64,000 bases of DNA from Ctenosaura bakeri (GCA_948474755.1 CAOLHI010001256.1:806001-870000); one strand, 5' to 3'; numbered from the stretch's first letter, positions 9,546 to 20,989 are shown. Program-made: numbers and translations. Notes: a model not told the origin generated them from the letters alone.

Positions 9546-10914
9546 TTATTAGATATAAGTGGTTTCCAATCTTTCAGAAAATCTTCAATTGGTTTATCCG
9601 TTGCCTTCTTTGGCTGGGCATCTATTACCTTTAATCTTCAAGGAACATGCCAGCAACTGCTTTATTCAGCCGTGTGCTCTTTTGCAGAGATTTTTCTATG
9701 TTAGTTTGAGGGCAAAGATACCATTTTACATTAATATCTTTCCCCCTCTCTCAGTTGCGCTCTCTCTCTCTCTCTCTCTCTCTTGTGAAAGGAGATTTAT
9801 ATATGAAAGGGTCAAACATGTGACAGGGATTTGACAGCTTTGTGCTGCTTCTCGCTACTTTTCATGCTGTCATGAGTAAGAAGAAAGGCAGTGTCAGAAG
9901 AAGCCTGAGGAGGAAGGAACAACGTAGGGGTTTGTCAGGAGTTGCAGTTATTACCGGGGCACAGTGGGGAATTTGTTAAAACTCCTTCATGAAAAATAAC
10001 AAGGAAAATTGGCCTGTTATCACATGGCACAGAATTCTCCATATTTTTCTGGTACGTTCCCCCCCTTCACTGTTTTCCCATGTTGTATAAGTCAATTCAG
10101 TACATGATGGCTCCATCTAACTATGTTGTGTAAGGGTTTAGTTTATGCCTGGGAACGAAGAAGAAAGGGAAAACCTGTGCCTCCCCATTTTCCCTGTACT
10201 TCTCACACACACAGCGAGAAAAGATGGTGCCAGCATTACGAGTAACACATGACTCTTATTCCTCTGTTCACCGTTGCTAAAAGATGCCACGCAAACACAT
10301 TCAGCTGTTTTCTTAACAGCAAAATGATTGATCCTATATGCATCTTGGGTATGTGAGTAGCAGAAAAGAAGCTAGTTCAAACTCCAACTTGGTATATCCA
10401 AGCTTACATTGACTGAAATCATTCTAGGCTGAACTATTCAACTGTAAAATCACCAAGTTTGGAACGGAAAATAGACACTTACTATATTATATTACCACCT
10501 GGCCTCATATCTGGAAAGGTATTCTTGAATAGCAGCGTACTATAAATATTCATTTATTTTAAAATCTTGCAGACAAGAACAATTTGATTTTGTATTTTGG
10601 GACTTTAAAAAAAGTTATTGCAAGTACAAAAGAGGTGGTTTTGCAGGATAATGTAAGGCTTTTGCACTTTCTCTCTCTTTTTTTTTTTTTTTTGCACAGA
10701 AAACAATGTCCATAATCCTATATACTTAGGTACACCTAACTATGTAACCTCTCCTAGACTGACCTTTCCCCAAACCTGGTGGAACTGTCATTCACCAACT
10801 GTCATTCATCCGGTCACCAACAGGATGAGTGGAGCGGGGAGATATGGCAAAAGTGTCAAGATTGTGTCTAAGCAGCAATTGTAAATACAAAACACTTACA
10901 GATTAGTAAATTCA
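9546..10914. other. Non-coding stretch
   Basis: Contains a (CT)n tract at 9760-9783 and a T run at 10678-10693. No exon, RNA gene or dispersed repeat recognised. Confidence 0.5.
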
Positions 10915-11117
10915 GGCCATTTCTGCTCTACACTGTTATAGTGCTGTTATTCTACTTTCAACATCCTGTGGAATTCTGGGGTTTGTAGTTTACTGAGGCC
11001 AAAGAGCTCTCTGGCTGAGAATTCCAAATGCCCCCTCCCTAAAATGCAAACCCCAGAATTCCACAGAATGTTGAAAGTGAAAGAATAGCACTATAAGAGT
11101 GTAGTGCAGAAATGGCC
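10915..11117. mobile_element. GGCC palindromic MITE, full-length copy
   Basis: A 203-bp palindrome. Left arm GGCCATTTCTGCTCTACACT, right arm reverse complement of GGCCATTTCTGCACTAC, with centre GAGCTCTCTGGCTGAGAATT. The flanking triplets (TCA, CTA) do not match, unlike the copies at 3963 and 57708. Confidence 0.85.
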
Positions 11118-11285
11118 CTAGGTAGCTGCTGCACATTCATGATCTTTACATTAATTACCAAACCTACTTTATGGGGCATCAGCTGTATAGAGAGAAGGAG
11201 GGCCATTCTGCCAGCAGTCAGAGTGCCGGTCAATTGATGTTTCTGTCAGATTTGGGCAGGTTGGTCCAGGAGAGGTTACCTATGC

Positions 11286-11396
11286 CCATTTTGGCACTAT
11301 GCTTTTATAGTGCTATTATTTCACTTTCAACTTCCTATGGAATCCTGGGGTTTGCAGTTCAGGGAAGGGCCAGAGGTAGTACAGAAATGGCCTTAG
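11286..11396. mobile_element. GGCC palindromic MITE, short copy
   Basis: Starts near GCCCATTTTGGCACTATGC and ends at CAGAAATGGCC. It shares TTATAGTGCTATTATTTCAC and GGAATCCTGGGGTTTGCAGT with the longer copies. The centre and most of the right arm are deleted. Confidence 0.75.
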
Positions 11397-12349
11397 TTAA
11401 GTATACTTCACTAAGTGGATGATACAGAATTCCACACCCTGTATTTTGGAGAAAATACATTGTTTCTGGTACAGAAATATTTTTTGTACTCATAAATGTT
11501 TTATTTATTAAAATCACTTCTTTTTGGAAAATAATCATTAAATGCTACCGTCCTCCAAAAAAATTTGTGACACAAGTTATTATGTGTCAAGAGACCTTTC
11601 TTTTCAAGAATTAAATTTGCCAATATTATTTACTTCTCTAATCTGGAATGATACTACAGTTCTCCTCTGGGGGGATTCCTGCATAATATAACATCAGTGG
11701 ATGTTGAGATTTTGAGAGGAACATAGAAGATGGGGACATTCTGTTTTTCCTCTTGAACATATACACAGCATTTGCTGTTTCTCATATAAGCCAGGATCCC
11801 TCAAAATGTGTCCATCAATGGAAAGGCTTCTATCAGTGGAATCAGGAGGGCCAATTTCCCCTCCCTGCTGCACTCTGTGCACTCTTCCCCCAAAAAAAAT
11901 CTGCTTCAGAGGGCTCAGAACTGTTTCACAGCTAGTTTCTAGGTGCCATAGAGCAATGCATCTCAGACTGTCTGATACTGGGAGAACAGCAAGTTTTTTC
12001 TTCTGATATGCCAGAGACCAATATCTTATTTGTACTCAGTGGCTATAACCATTTCTTTCCTTCCTGAACAGCAGGGAAGAGAGAAGGGGAAAGAAAGAAA
12101 ATTATGTCATACTGGCATCTCAAATGTTCTATTATTTAGGCCATGGATTAAGAGGAGAATGTCTCCACAATATATACTGCCTCTGAATGGTGATTTAGGG
12201 CTGCACTGCATAGCATGTAGCACAAGTTGTATTTTTATTTGGAAGTGTAAGTACTATATTGTTCAGTGGAGTTTAATACTATCTAAGTGTGCATTGGATT
12301 GCTATGCCAGAGCAGTAAGGATGTATCATGCTTCTATAATCCATAGGTT
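11397..12349. other. Non-coding stretch, nothing recognised
   Basis: Intronic-looking sequence. A 123-codon open frame at 12030-12401 has no recognisable domain and no splice context, and it runs into a repeat. Confidence 0.45.
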
Positions 12350-12440
12350 GTTGTGGATTTTCCGGGTTTTGAGGCCGTGTTCTATTAGTATTTTCTACTA
12401 GTATTTTCTCTTGACAGTCGCATCTTCAGAGAATATGGTG
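12350..12440. repeat. Interspersed repeat fragment, possibly Penelope-like
   Basis: GGTTGTTGTGGATTTTCCGG, GAGGCCGTGTTCTA and GCATCTTCAGAGAA resemble a widespread reptile repeat motif. I associate it only loosely with Penelope-like elements. It also contains a duplicated TAGTATTTTCT unit. Confidence 0.35.
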
Positions 12441-12679
12441 GCATGGAAGTGAAACAGAGTATATATACTTGTGTAGTCCCTCGGGTGGGAGGGAGGAACT
12501 TGCATGTGTTACAGTTGGCTTATTGTTAAATGGGATATCTCCCAGGGTTCTTTGTTAGTCAGAGGATATGCATAACAGTGTATTAAGTATATTAGCAATC
12601 TATTGTATTGTTTCTTGTTTCTTGGTGTACATGCCAATGGACACCACCCAGACTCTGGAGGTCCTTCTACAAGAAACAA

Positions 12680-12908
12680 GCCATTGCTCTGTGTCCTAGT
12701 CTCTAGAGCAGCAGAAAACAAGCTTGCTGCATCCTCCCTATGACATCCCTTCAAATATTTAAACATGGCTATCATGTCCCCTCTTAACCTTCTCTTCTCC
12801 AGGCTAAACATACACAGCTCCCTAAGCCTCTCCTCATAAGGCATGGTTTTCAGGCCTTCTACCATTTTAGTCGCCCCTCCATGTTCCTATTTGTCAATAT
12901 CCTTCTTT
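12680..12908 (-). mobile_element. CR1 LINE fragment, antisense, truncated at both ends
   Basis: On the - strand it encodes the CR1 C-terminal peptide with MPYEERLRELCMFSLEKRR and RGDMIAMFKYLKG. The same region is present in the copies at 5736-6988 and 52016-52533. The CR1 3' signature is absent. Confidence 0.85.
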
Positions 12909-12999
12909 TCATACAATGAAAATAAATAGTTACCTAGAGTCGGCAGCAAAACCACACATTTTTAGAGGGTTGCTGTGCCACAAAGGGACTTTAGACATC

Positions 13000-13082
13000 A
13001 ATCCTGTACATAGCTACCTAGGAGTAAATCCTATTGAGCTCACTGAGACTAACTTCTTAGCAGATATGTAAAGAATTGCTGT
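13000..13082. repeat. Short interspersed repeat fragment
   Basis: ATCCTGTACATAGCTACCTA followed by AGGAGTAAATCCTATTGAGC is a diverged copy of a reptile repeat seen better at 45096-45200 and about 39545-39615. Family name unknown to me. Confidence 0.45.
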
Positions 13083-14697
13083 AAGTTACCATCTTCAGCC
13101 TCAAAAAGAACTTTATGAATGTATGGCTGTGTTCTCTTTGGAGAAGATGTAAACAATAGCTTACTTTTTTAATAACTGGAGATTAAATTTGTTCTGATGT
13201 GCACGAAAGTGTGCTTAATCGTCATTTTTAATTACATTCGCCTGTGCATGCATTTGTGTAAAAAATTATTATGGTAATCCTCAGCATTGCTGGTGGCTGC
13301 AGGAATGGCAGTAGAATTATGGAGTGGAATGCATTCATAATAGTGATAAGAGAGCAGCACACAAAAGCTTGGGAGATGTTGGGATCCATTTTGTGGTAAA
13401 TTAGATAACCCATGAATTACAGTTTTCTTATTTTCATTAATTAAATCTGCAACCAGAAGCCTTGGATTCACACTTGATAGCTGCTCAGAAATGCAGTGCC
13501 TACTATGGATTGTAATTAACAATGTCGTTTTGCTAATAAAAGAAGTGGCATTTGAGAAGCGAAAGAAAGAATGAAGGGGTATAATTATGATAGAGGATTA
13601 TATAGAGAAAGGCTGTTAATCTTGCACAATTTTCTGCATCAAGTAGAACAAGGCAGATAATGGTTTTGTTTTACTGGACCAAAAAGTACACAGGAATGGA
13701 TGCATAGGATTACAGCCTTTTCTGCATGCACAGATTTTTTTTTAATTTTCTAATTGGAAAGGAAAGGCTATAAAATCAAAAGTATTATAAATTAGTACTG
13801 ACGTGGTACCAGAAAAAATAAAGTATCCAGAGATTCTTAGCTTATACAGTTCATTAAAGACTGGCTGAAGGTGTTAGAATCTAACAAGACCATTTGGGGA
13901 TGGAATGGCTAGAAGAAGAAGCTGTTGCATTAATGCAGCTTTTTGGGAGATTGGGTTTGTTGTATCTTAGGGAGGTTGCTGTGTATTTTGAGAAAGACAA
14001 AGTGTAATAAGGTATTTTGACAGAGAGAGAAGGGGATTCTTTCATTGTTGGATATAGCTATATATGAACTTTCTCATGTTCAAGTCAAAAACCAGAGAAG
14101 CATAGTGGTTGGATTACTGAACTGGACTTGGGAGATCCAGATTCATGTCTTTACCGACATTGTCCTATCTGAGCCATGAAACCTTTGGTTCAGCCACTGT
14201 ATTTGATCCTGAGCTGCTTCACTAGTTTTTGTGAGGCTGACCAGGAGAAGGAGGAGAACCATGTGTGTGGCCTTGATTTTGTTAGAAGGAAAGTGAGAAA
14301 TAAATCTAAGTAATTAATTAAATTACATGATTGAAGCTGGTATTTCGATGGTAGAAACTAAGCAAAAGCACAACAAGATCGCTGCTCATTTTTTGCATCA
14401 ACCATTTGCAAAAGTGAGAAGAAGCTATTAGTTTCAGGAGCTCTTCCGGCAGACTGATGCTCATGTTAACATGGCACTGATTTCCTTTTTCATAACCTAG
14501 GAGTGCTTTATATGTCTTCCGTAGCTACCTGTGGAGATAAAAGCTAGCCTGAGGTTGATTCCGAATGCAGTATGAAGAAAAGACTCTCTAGACTATTTGA
14601 GCCTAATTGTTTCCAACAGTCCCAGGAATCCAGTCAGAATCATTGTGAACATTCCTGAGGATGGAATGCTGAAAATCGTATGCCTTTTATTTTTCTT
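13083..14697 (+). other. Intron 1 immediately upstream of the VSNL1 exon
   Basis: No other exon or repeat recognised. The last 20 bases before the acceptor are pyrimidine-rich. A non-coding first exon of VSNL1, if inside this window, could not be located. Confidence 0.55.
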
Positions 14698-14699
14698 AG
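14698..14699 (+). other. VSNL1: Splice acceptor of the VSNL1 first coding exon
   Basis: AG preceded by the pyrimidine-rich tract TGCCTTTTATTTTTCTT. The exon begins at 14700 with a 5-nt leader (GCATA) before the ATG. Confidence 0.93.
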
Positions 14700-14704
14700 G
14701 CATA

Positions 14705-14866
14705 ATGGGGAAACAGAATAGCAAACTGGCTCCTGAAGTGATGGAGGATCTGGTGAAGAGCACAGAGTTTAATGAGCATGAACTCAAACAGTGGTACAAA
14801 GGATTTCTAAAGGACTGCCCTAGTGGGAGACTGAACCTAGAAGAGTTTCAACAGCTTTATGTAAAG
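14705..14866 (+). CDS. VSNL1: Visinin-like protein 1 (VILIP-1), first coding exon, residues 1-54
   Basis: VSNL1 is a neuronal calcium sensor of the EF-hand superfamily, about 191 residues long. It binds membranes by a calcium/myristoyl switch and modulates signalling in neurons. This exon encodes 54 codons starting [20 protein letters not shown]. Gly2 with Ser6 forms the N-myristoylation signal. [19 protein letters not shown] (residues 30-48) is the first EF-hand, whose loop carries the Cys38-Pro39 change that disables calcium binding in this family. The exon ends LYVK in phase 0 at a GTAAGT donor. The peptide matches my memory of mammalian VILIP-1 throughout; the paralogue hippocalcin differs after residue 8 (RPEMLQDL). 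The start is set by the myristoylation motif and by ATG 5 nt after the acceptor, although the frame stays open upstream into intron. The exons for EF-hands 2-4 are not in the window. Confidence 0.97.
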
Positions 14867-14868
14867 GT
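14867..14868 (+). other. VSNL1: Splice donor of the VSNL1 first coding exon
   Basis: AAG|GTAAGT, a near-consensus vertebrate donor, phase 0. Intron 2 then runs to the right edge of the window. Confidence 0.95.
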
Positions 14869-15187
14869 AAGTTCATTTGTATGTCTGTGTATCTTTGGCT
14901 TCATGAGGTGACAAGGAAAGCACATTTCAAGGTTGTAACAATGCCTCTCAAAACTAACAACCAAATCTTTTTAAGGTAACTGTTGACATATGATTAATGT
15001 AAAGATGCTGGCCATTTGTTGCAAGAGAATACAATAGGTCTTTTTGCGATTGGAATTTCTTGTTATGATGCAACAGTATTTTCCTCTCTACTCAAACTTA
15101 TGGGGCAACTATTGGGCAGACCCACAACACGTGAATTAGACTGTGCTTCCATTGGGGATTCAGCCTTCCAGTCATGACCAGTAGAGC
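14869..15187 (+). other. Start of intron 2
   Basis: Single-copy-looking intronic sequence. Nothing else recognised. Confidence 0.5.
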
Positions 15188-15335
15188 AAGGTTGGAAATC
15201 ATGTTGACCTTTAGATGTTAGACAGCAACTCACAGCATTCCTCAGTATTGGCTCTGGTGGCCAGGGAATATGAGAGTTATCATCCAATAACATATGGAGA
15301 GCTGTACGATCCACCCTTGTGAACCTGACAGTGAG
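15188..15335. repeat. Palindromic interspersed repeat, ACTACAACTCC type
   Basis: AGGTTGGAAATCATGTTGAC, CAGCAACTCACAGCATTCCT and GCCAGGGAATATGAGAGTT form a diverged palindrome of the family described at 3262-3352. Confidence 0.55.
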
Positions 15336-15985
15336 AAGGAGCCCATTAATTCCCAAACAAGCATTTTTTTAATTGTATGAGCAGCCTCAATTCCATTTCC
15401 AAAGTCTTTATTACAGCTACTGCAAAGTTCCACTTAGCTGATATAATGACTTTAAGCTGTTGTTATAGGCTGTTCAGTTCACATACGTTGAATTGACCAG
15501 GTCTGGATGATCTGTTGTTATTGCGTGTAGTTCATGACTTGTGATCTATATCACGATTTATATCATGCAAGTGGTATAATTATTGATATGTGTGTATTAA
15601 TGCACAATATGTTTTTTTAAAAAAATGGAGAGACAGATCTCCCATACTGTGTAAATTTTTGGACTTTATACTGTGTGTGAAATATTGCCAACCAATGACA
15701 CATATACAGCCATATTAATTTATTGTAAATGAGGAGATCTTTGGTAATTTTTTTTAAAAAAACTCTCAATTGCTCTTATGCTTAGTAACTTCTATTGGGT
15801 ATTTTGTCTGTATGGCTTGCCTGTAATATATTTGACAGTCAGGTATTCTGTATTTTTTCTTTTCATAGTGAGTTAAAGGTTTTGCATATTTATTATGGAA
15901 TAAGGTTTTTACAGAGCACAACCAATTTCATTTACAGTAGTTTAGGCTTTCCAATTCGTATTACTAAAACTGATGCTTCTGGGCT
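15336..15985 (+). other. Intron 2, nothing recognised
   Basis: AT-rich, no exon or known repeat seen. Confidence 0.45.
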
Positions 15986-16117
15986 GATAAACTCCAGAGA
16001 GGTAGCCCTGTTATTCTACTGCAGCAAAAATGAATGGTTTTGTGCTTCCTTAAAGGCTAACAGATTTTTTTTTTTTTTTTTTGGCATAAGTTCCAACTGA
16101 AATGAGCTCTAGTCCAT
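15986..16117. repeat. Amniote interspersed repeat fragment (CTTAAAGGCTAACAGATTT type)
   Basis: GTAGCCCTGTTATTCTACTG, CCTTAAAGGCTAACAGATTT, a T run (about 16065-16082) and GGCATAAG followed by GAGCTCTAGTCCA match a common reptile/turtle repeat. Related fragments lie at 18772-18870 and, inverted, at 35848-35905. Family assignment (perhaps Penelope-like) is uncertain. Confidence 0.5.
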
Positions 16118-17839
16118 AAAACCTATAATCAGTGATCAAGTTCTCTTGGTGGTCCTAGATGACTCTTTTATTTCATTGACAACCGTCTGTACTTCCAGGA
16201 GACTTATAAGATAATCTGATAAAATTTCATTGCACCCAAGCACAGTGAAAAGATGGTAAAAGGATTTGATTGCCACTGTGGGATCTCTCCACAATGTGTT
16301 AAAACAATGACAATGACAAAGAAATGCTAGAAACGAGACTGAAGCGAGAGTAGAGCTTTGCAACAAAGCAGTTTATCAAAGAACTAGCCTGGGACAGCTT
16401 GACTGAAAAGAGATAAAATTCCTCTAGGAGTTCCTGTTACAAACACAATCATTGAATAAAATAAGATTAGCCTCACCAAGGTATAGCACTCCTAAGGGAT
16501 GTGTTATAACTAAAGAGAGAACAGAATTCTTCAGCAGAGTCCCCTGAAGAAAACAGAATACGCTAGATACTCTGTTGTGTGCCAATCTTGCAACTTCTTA
16601 GCACTTTCCCTTGATTGTATGGAGGATTGAAAATGTCAGCTATGGTAAACATGCAGTTAAGAATAGCCTTGTGTAGGTGTTCATGGAAAAGAGATATAGA
16701 AGGGAGCAATAGATATTTTATGGGATTCACATGAGAGTGAGGCAGAATATTGACAGCTAGTATACAGGCATCTCTCGGCATGAAAGTGAAGCACTTATCT
16801 AAAAGGTATCCTGTAGGCACCTTCCTGATCATTTTTTAAAAATACCTTCAACTGCTTTAATCTTAACAATTTCTCAGTGCCCTGGGTATGAACTTTTTAT
16901 GCCTGTGTTTTAATTCTTCACTAATTTTCTTCTCAGAGAAAACAACACATAATTTTACCAATTTGCTTCCTGCTGTGAGAAAGTCTTCAAAAGCCACAAC
17001 TTTTTGCAGTTCAGGACTTATTCTGCGCAAAATGTACATGCGGTTGATTTGCATAGAAAATACTTTTCTGCACAGAAAATACTATTGAAGCCTGATGCAG
17101 TCTGAATTAAGCAATTTCAGAATAAGAGTTATGGAGGGGCTTGACTTTCCCATTGAACTCAGTATGACCTAAGCATGCTTTACTTGTGGTTAGAATTTAA
17201 CTTTAAGTGTACCCGCTTTCAAAGGTATCAAGCAGTGTATTCTTTTCTCTGCAGGATTCTTGCTGGTTGCCTAAAAGTGCTGTTTTATAGCAAAAATTAT
17301 GATCTGAGACATTTTTTTATGGCCCAACCATTTTTCATAAAGCATCCATTGTTGGCAGTGCAACATTTTGTACTGCCTTTATCTAGCTTCCTGTAACACT
17401 TCTGTTTTCACTATCAATACGCCTCCTCTTCCTCCTCTTCACTTGCAATGTGAAAAGAGGGTATTGTGCCAAATACTCCCCTGCATGATAGGCAACAGTT
17501 ATTTGTGACCCTGGGAGTTTTTACAGGAGCTGGGAATGCACTGTGGCTTCTGCCACTGGTACAAACATTATTCACAGAGGGCCAAGTCATCTTTCTTGTG
17601 GATTAAGAATTGTAAAAGGCACTTCATGACTCTGTTTCCGTATAGTTCAAATTTACTGTGGCTAAGAGGAGTAGCCAGAATTGTGCAGAGTGTGTATTTA
17701 GCTGCACTTTGCACACGAGATGGCAGAAAGGATTTCCCATGATTCTTGTTTTTTTGTGCACACCCTTTAGCAGCTCAGAGAATGATGCTTGCAAAAACTA
17801 CCGTTTGACAAACATCCCTGCATATAATTGCATGCTTTC
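16118..17839 (+). other. Intron 2, mostly unrecognised
   Basis: No exon seen. Around 17085-17180 there is weak similarity to the repeat at 45096-45200. Short open frames on both strands have no domain signal. Confidence 0.45.
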
Positions 17840-18185
17840 TATCTGTCCTGATTTGACCAGGACAGTCATGTCATCTCACTTTTTTACCTGCTTTTAAAAT
17901 GTTATCTCTGCTCCTCCAACTTTCTCTCTTTGTCCTCAGCTTACTTTCTTTCCTGAAAACTGAATTCAGAATGAAAAAGTATTTGCACACAATTAACTCA
18001 GTGGTAGGCAAACAGGGGAGAGTCTTGTCCTTCCGAGTAGGTTCAGGCAGAAGCAAGCTGCTACAGCTTCTCCTAGCTCGTGTGTTCTTCCTCTTTCATA
18101 ACTTTTCCCATCTTGACCACATTCTGATGTTGCTTGGCCACATGTGTCCCAGTTTTCATCTGCGAAATGCTGGAGATATGTAATT
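17840..18185 (+). repeat. Unnamed ~340-bp interspersed repeat, copy 1
   Basis: Begins near CTGTCCTGATTTGACCAGGA. Blocks include CTGCTTTTAAAATGTTATC, CTACAGCTTCTCCTAGCTCG, CATCTTGACCACATTCTGAT and CCACATGTGTCCCAGTTTTC. Read in reverse complement, 55705-56035 has the same blocks in the same order, so the two are copies in opposite orientation. No coding signal. Confidence 0.65.
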
Positions 18186-18771
18186 AATGAGTTCAGATGT
18201 TTCAAAGTTCATAAAACACAATGCTTTAGGTCCATATTTTAGCAAAGCTTAGAAAAGTCACTGAAGGAGTTACAGTAAAAAAAAGTACTGTTTCCAAACT
18301 CTGGTCATACCTGTCTGGAAATAAACTCTGTTGAAGTGAAGAATAAAAACCAATATACACCTATATGTAAGCCCAGCTCTTCAAAATGCAGCAAAATGTA
18401 GGAAATTAATTAATATTATTAATGGAGAATTGGCCTCTTCTCTTTAATCGTTACTTTGATGGGAACTTGTCATTACAAGTGTGTTTCAAAGCCTTTGTTG
18501 AGTGCACTATTAGTTCTCCTGAGAAAATGCCTAATGCCAAATTAGGATGGTGAAATTCTTTCCATGAAAGCATTGTGAAATGTTTAGTGCAAGTTATTAC
18601 TTCCCTTGAGAATCAAATGGAAGAAATGAGATAGCAGTAGGGAGCAGAGGTGTGTTTTTAAAAAGAATGAGAACATGAAGAGAATACTGCCAGAAGACAG
18701 GACACAAACTTGTTGCTTCCAGTGATTGCATGTATTTCCTTCCCGGCTGCCAAAGCAACAACAACAAAAGA
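18186..18771 (+). other. Intron 2, nothing recognised
   Basis: AT-rich intronic sequence without a recognised feature. Confidence 0.45.
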
Positions 18772-18870
18772 GTTCCATAAGGGCCTTAGAGACTAATATG
18801 GTTATTTGCAGCATGAGCTTTTGTGGTCTAGGATGTGCTTCATCAGCTACATGATGTAGCATCCTCAAGT
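18772..18870. repeat. Amniote interspersed repeat fragment
   Basis: GGGCCTTAGAGACTAATATG, GCATGAGCTTTTGTGGTCTA and GTGCTTCATCAGCTACATGA match the family at 15986-16117, extending further to its 3' side. Confidence 0.5.
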
Positions 18871-19068
18871 ATGGGTGTAGACAGGCAGGGGAAGAAGGAA
18901 ACAGTGGAGTCAAATGTCATACATTGCTAAAAGCACACTGCTATTCAAGTTAAAATTCAGATGGGTGCCAAGGAGCTGTAGTCATCAGTCACAAAAACAG
19001 TTGTACCAGTACTGCTGTTGTGAATCATCTCTGTGTTTCCCTTTGAAACTCTATGAAATATCTGTGTT

Positions 19069-19537
19069 GTGTCAGCCTTCCACTTTCATGGGGCTTAGGG
19101 GCGCAAGACCCCCATGCAAGTGCAAAAACCACAAATAAAAATAAAAATCACAAACACTAATTTTTTTAACCTGAGAACACTTCTCTAGGAATCTCTGGGT
19201 CCTTTAGCATGATTCAGTGCTCAGCTTTTAGCAGAAGTGGGCCAAAAATTTCACACTGGCGGACCTAGCAATGCATAGAGAAGTGTTCTCTCTAGAATTT
19301 CTAGGTCCTCTAGTGCAACTCTATGGTTCACTTTCAGCAGAAATGGACCATACTATAGATTTGCACTGGATGATCTAGAGATTCCTAGAGAGAACATATT
19401 TTTCTGTGATAGGGGCAAATATAGTAGGAATTTTTGAAATAAGTAAATAAATTTTGAGATAAGTAAGTAAATGGATAAATAACCCACAAATAATCAGGTC
19501 CATAAATGCTGAACCAGTGAAAGTGAAGGACTGACTG
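19069..19537. mobile_element. Tigger/pogo-like MITE, copy 4, with palindromic interior
   Basis: Left end GTGTCAGCCTTCCACTTTC, right end GTGAAAGTGAAGGACTGACTG followed by TA, inverted partners. The flank-proximal block GGCTTAGGGGCGCAAGACCC marks the family. The interior is itself inverted: TCTCTAGGAATCTCTGGGTC (about 19181-19200) against GATCTAGAGATTCCTAGAGA (about 19373-19392). No coding capacity. Confidence 0.7.
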
Positions 19538-19559
19538 TATGTGTATATCCAGTTACTGT

Positions 19560-19775
19560 TTGCTTCCAACGTTCCTCCAGGGAGCTCAAAGTAGCATTCA
19601 AGGCTCTCATCCTCCCTCCTTTATCCTCACAATGGTCCTGTGAGGTAAGTTGAGCTGAAATAGAGTGACTTGCTATAGTCATCTAAGAGGTTTCATAGCT
19701 CACTGAACACTACAGACTGGATCTTCCAAGAGCCAGTCCAGCACTCAAACCACTACACCAGGTGAAGTGGACTTG
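19560..19775 (-). mobile_element. MIR-like tRNA-derived SINE, antisense
   Basis: Shows the CCTGTGAGGTAAG motif at about 19637-19649, GTGACTTGCTATAGTC, and a 3' block CACTCAAACCACTACACCAG which, on the - strand, is the tRNA-like A-box end. Diverged, with no target duplication identified. Confidence 0.55.
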
Positions 19776-20191
19776 TGGGGGAAAAATCATAACTTTTAAG
19801 GTGTCCCAGGGCTCTGTAGTTTGTTTTCTCCCAACCAGGAAGCTTCATAACTGTAGTACAGAATCATGATGAGTAGCAGATGCGAGGGCAGCAGCAGCAG
19901 CATAAGGATGCTGACTGTTCTTAGTGCTTAAAAAGAAAATCAGACAAGAAGAGAAGGCTAATAGTGAGTACATGTTTTCAACAGAAGAGATGCTTCACTT
20001 TAATTTTCCACAGAACAATGAGGTTTGGCAGATTACAGTGGGCATTCACAGTCCCACATGCCATAGAGTCTGAGTACGAGGCAATAACTTAAATGACTAA
20101 AATTGTAGTGAAGAACTCACCCATTGCACATTTGACATCCTGTACAACCACTAGGCAGCAAAACCAGCCCAAGGACTGAATGCAAATTGGC

Positions 20192-20537
20192 AAAACCTGG
20201 AACTAGAGCTATAAAGTATGTAGTGTGAAAAAAAGATAATAAATACCCATATATAGTAATAATAAACTTATATTGATACACAACAATGATTTATGATTTA
20301 CGGATATTCATGAATATATACAGTATAGTTGGTGATCACTATGAAACAACAGAAGTATGCAGAAAGGTCCTATGAGACCTGTATTATATTTATAGTATTA
20401 ATATTTACATATTCATAAATTTATTGTTGCATGTTGGCATAAGTTGTTTTATTGTTGTTGTTGTTGTTGTTGTTTTATCTATTTTATTTTTTTCCATACA
20501 GTTGACTACATACTTTATAGCTCTGGTTCCAGGTTTT
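20192..20537. repeat. 33-bp inverted repeat around a 280-bp AT-rich core
   Basis: Left arm 20192-20224 and right arm 20505-20537 are reverse complements at 32 of 33 positions; they contain CCTGGAAC(T/C)AGAGC and AAAGTATGTAGT. The core is AT-rich and includes a (TTG)n run at 20452-20474. No matching direct repeats flank the arms, so transposon origin is not demonstrated. Confidence 0.85.
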
Positions 20538-20989
20538 CTCATTTCCTATTCACCCTTTCAGGAGATAAACATTTTTTAAAGGTTAGAGGCAAAGGGTAGA
20601 AAGGGCTGGGATAGACTTTAGTTTAGTAGTTTAAGGAGGAGTTGGCATAGCCTTGCTTTTCACCCCTTGAAGCCAACACCATCTTCCTTCTGCCCCTCCC
20701 CTATAACTGTGTGTGCCTATGTAAGCAAGTATACACGGGTGTTTATTAAATACCAAGATTGCCTATAAATCACAAGAATTCTCTATAACAAATGGGTTCT
20801 CTCTCCATCTGCCTCCTGGTTGACTGCCAGCCAGCAAAACAAGAACAAGCATCACACTTTCTCTCACAGGGACAAAATCTGCCTCAAAGCAGCAAGTAAC
20901 CACCATGGGGTGGCCTTGTAAGCTGCTGCAATTTTGACTGATCCAGTTAATGATGCTTTCTAGTAAGAGTTCCAGAAAGTAGGGGCTTT
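20538..20989 (+). other. Intron 2, nothing recognised
   Basis: No exon or repeat recognised. Confidence 0.45.

Noticed and set aside
12030..12401. 123-codon open frame on the + strand
   Set aside because: Composition is not protein-like, it runs into a repeat and has no family signature.
14597..14704. In-frame upstream extension of the VSNL1 reading frame
   Set aside because: It precedes a good splice acceptor, shows no similarity to the family and would bury the Gly2 myristoylation signal.
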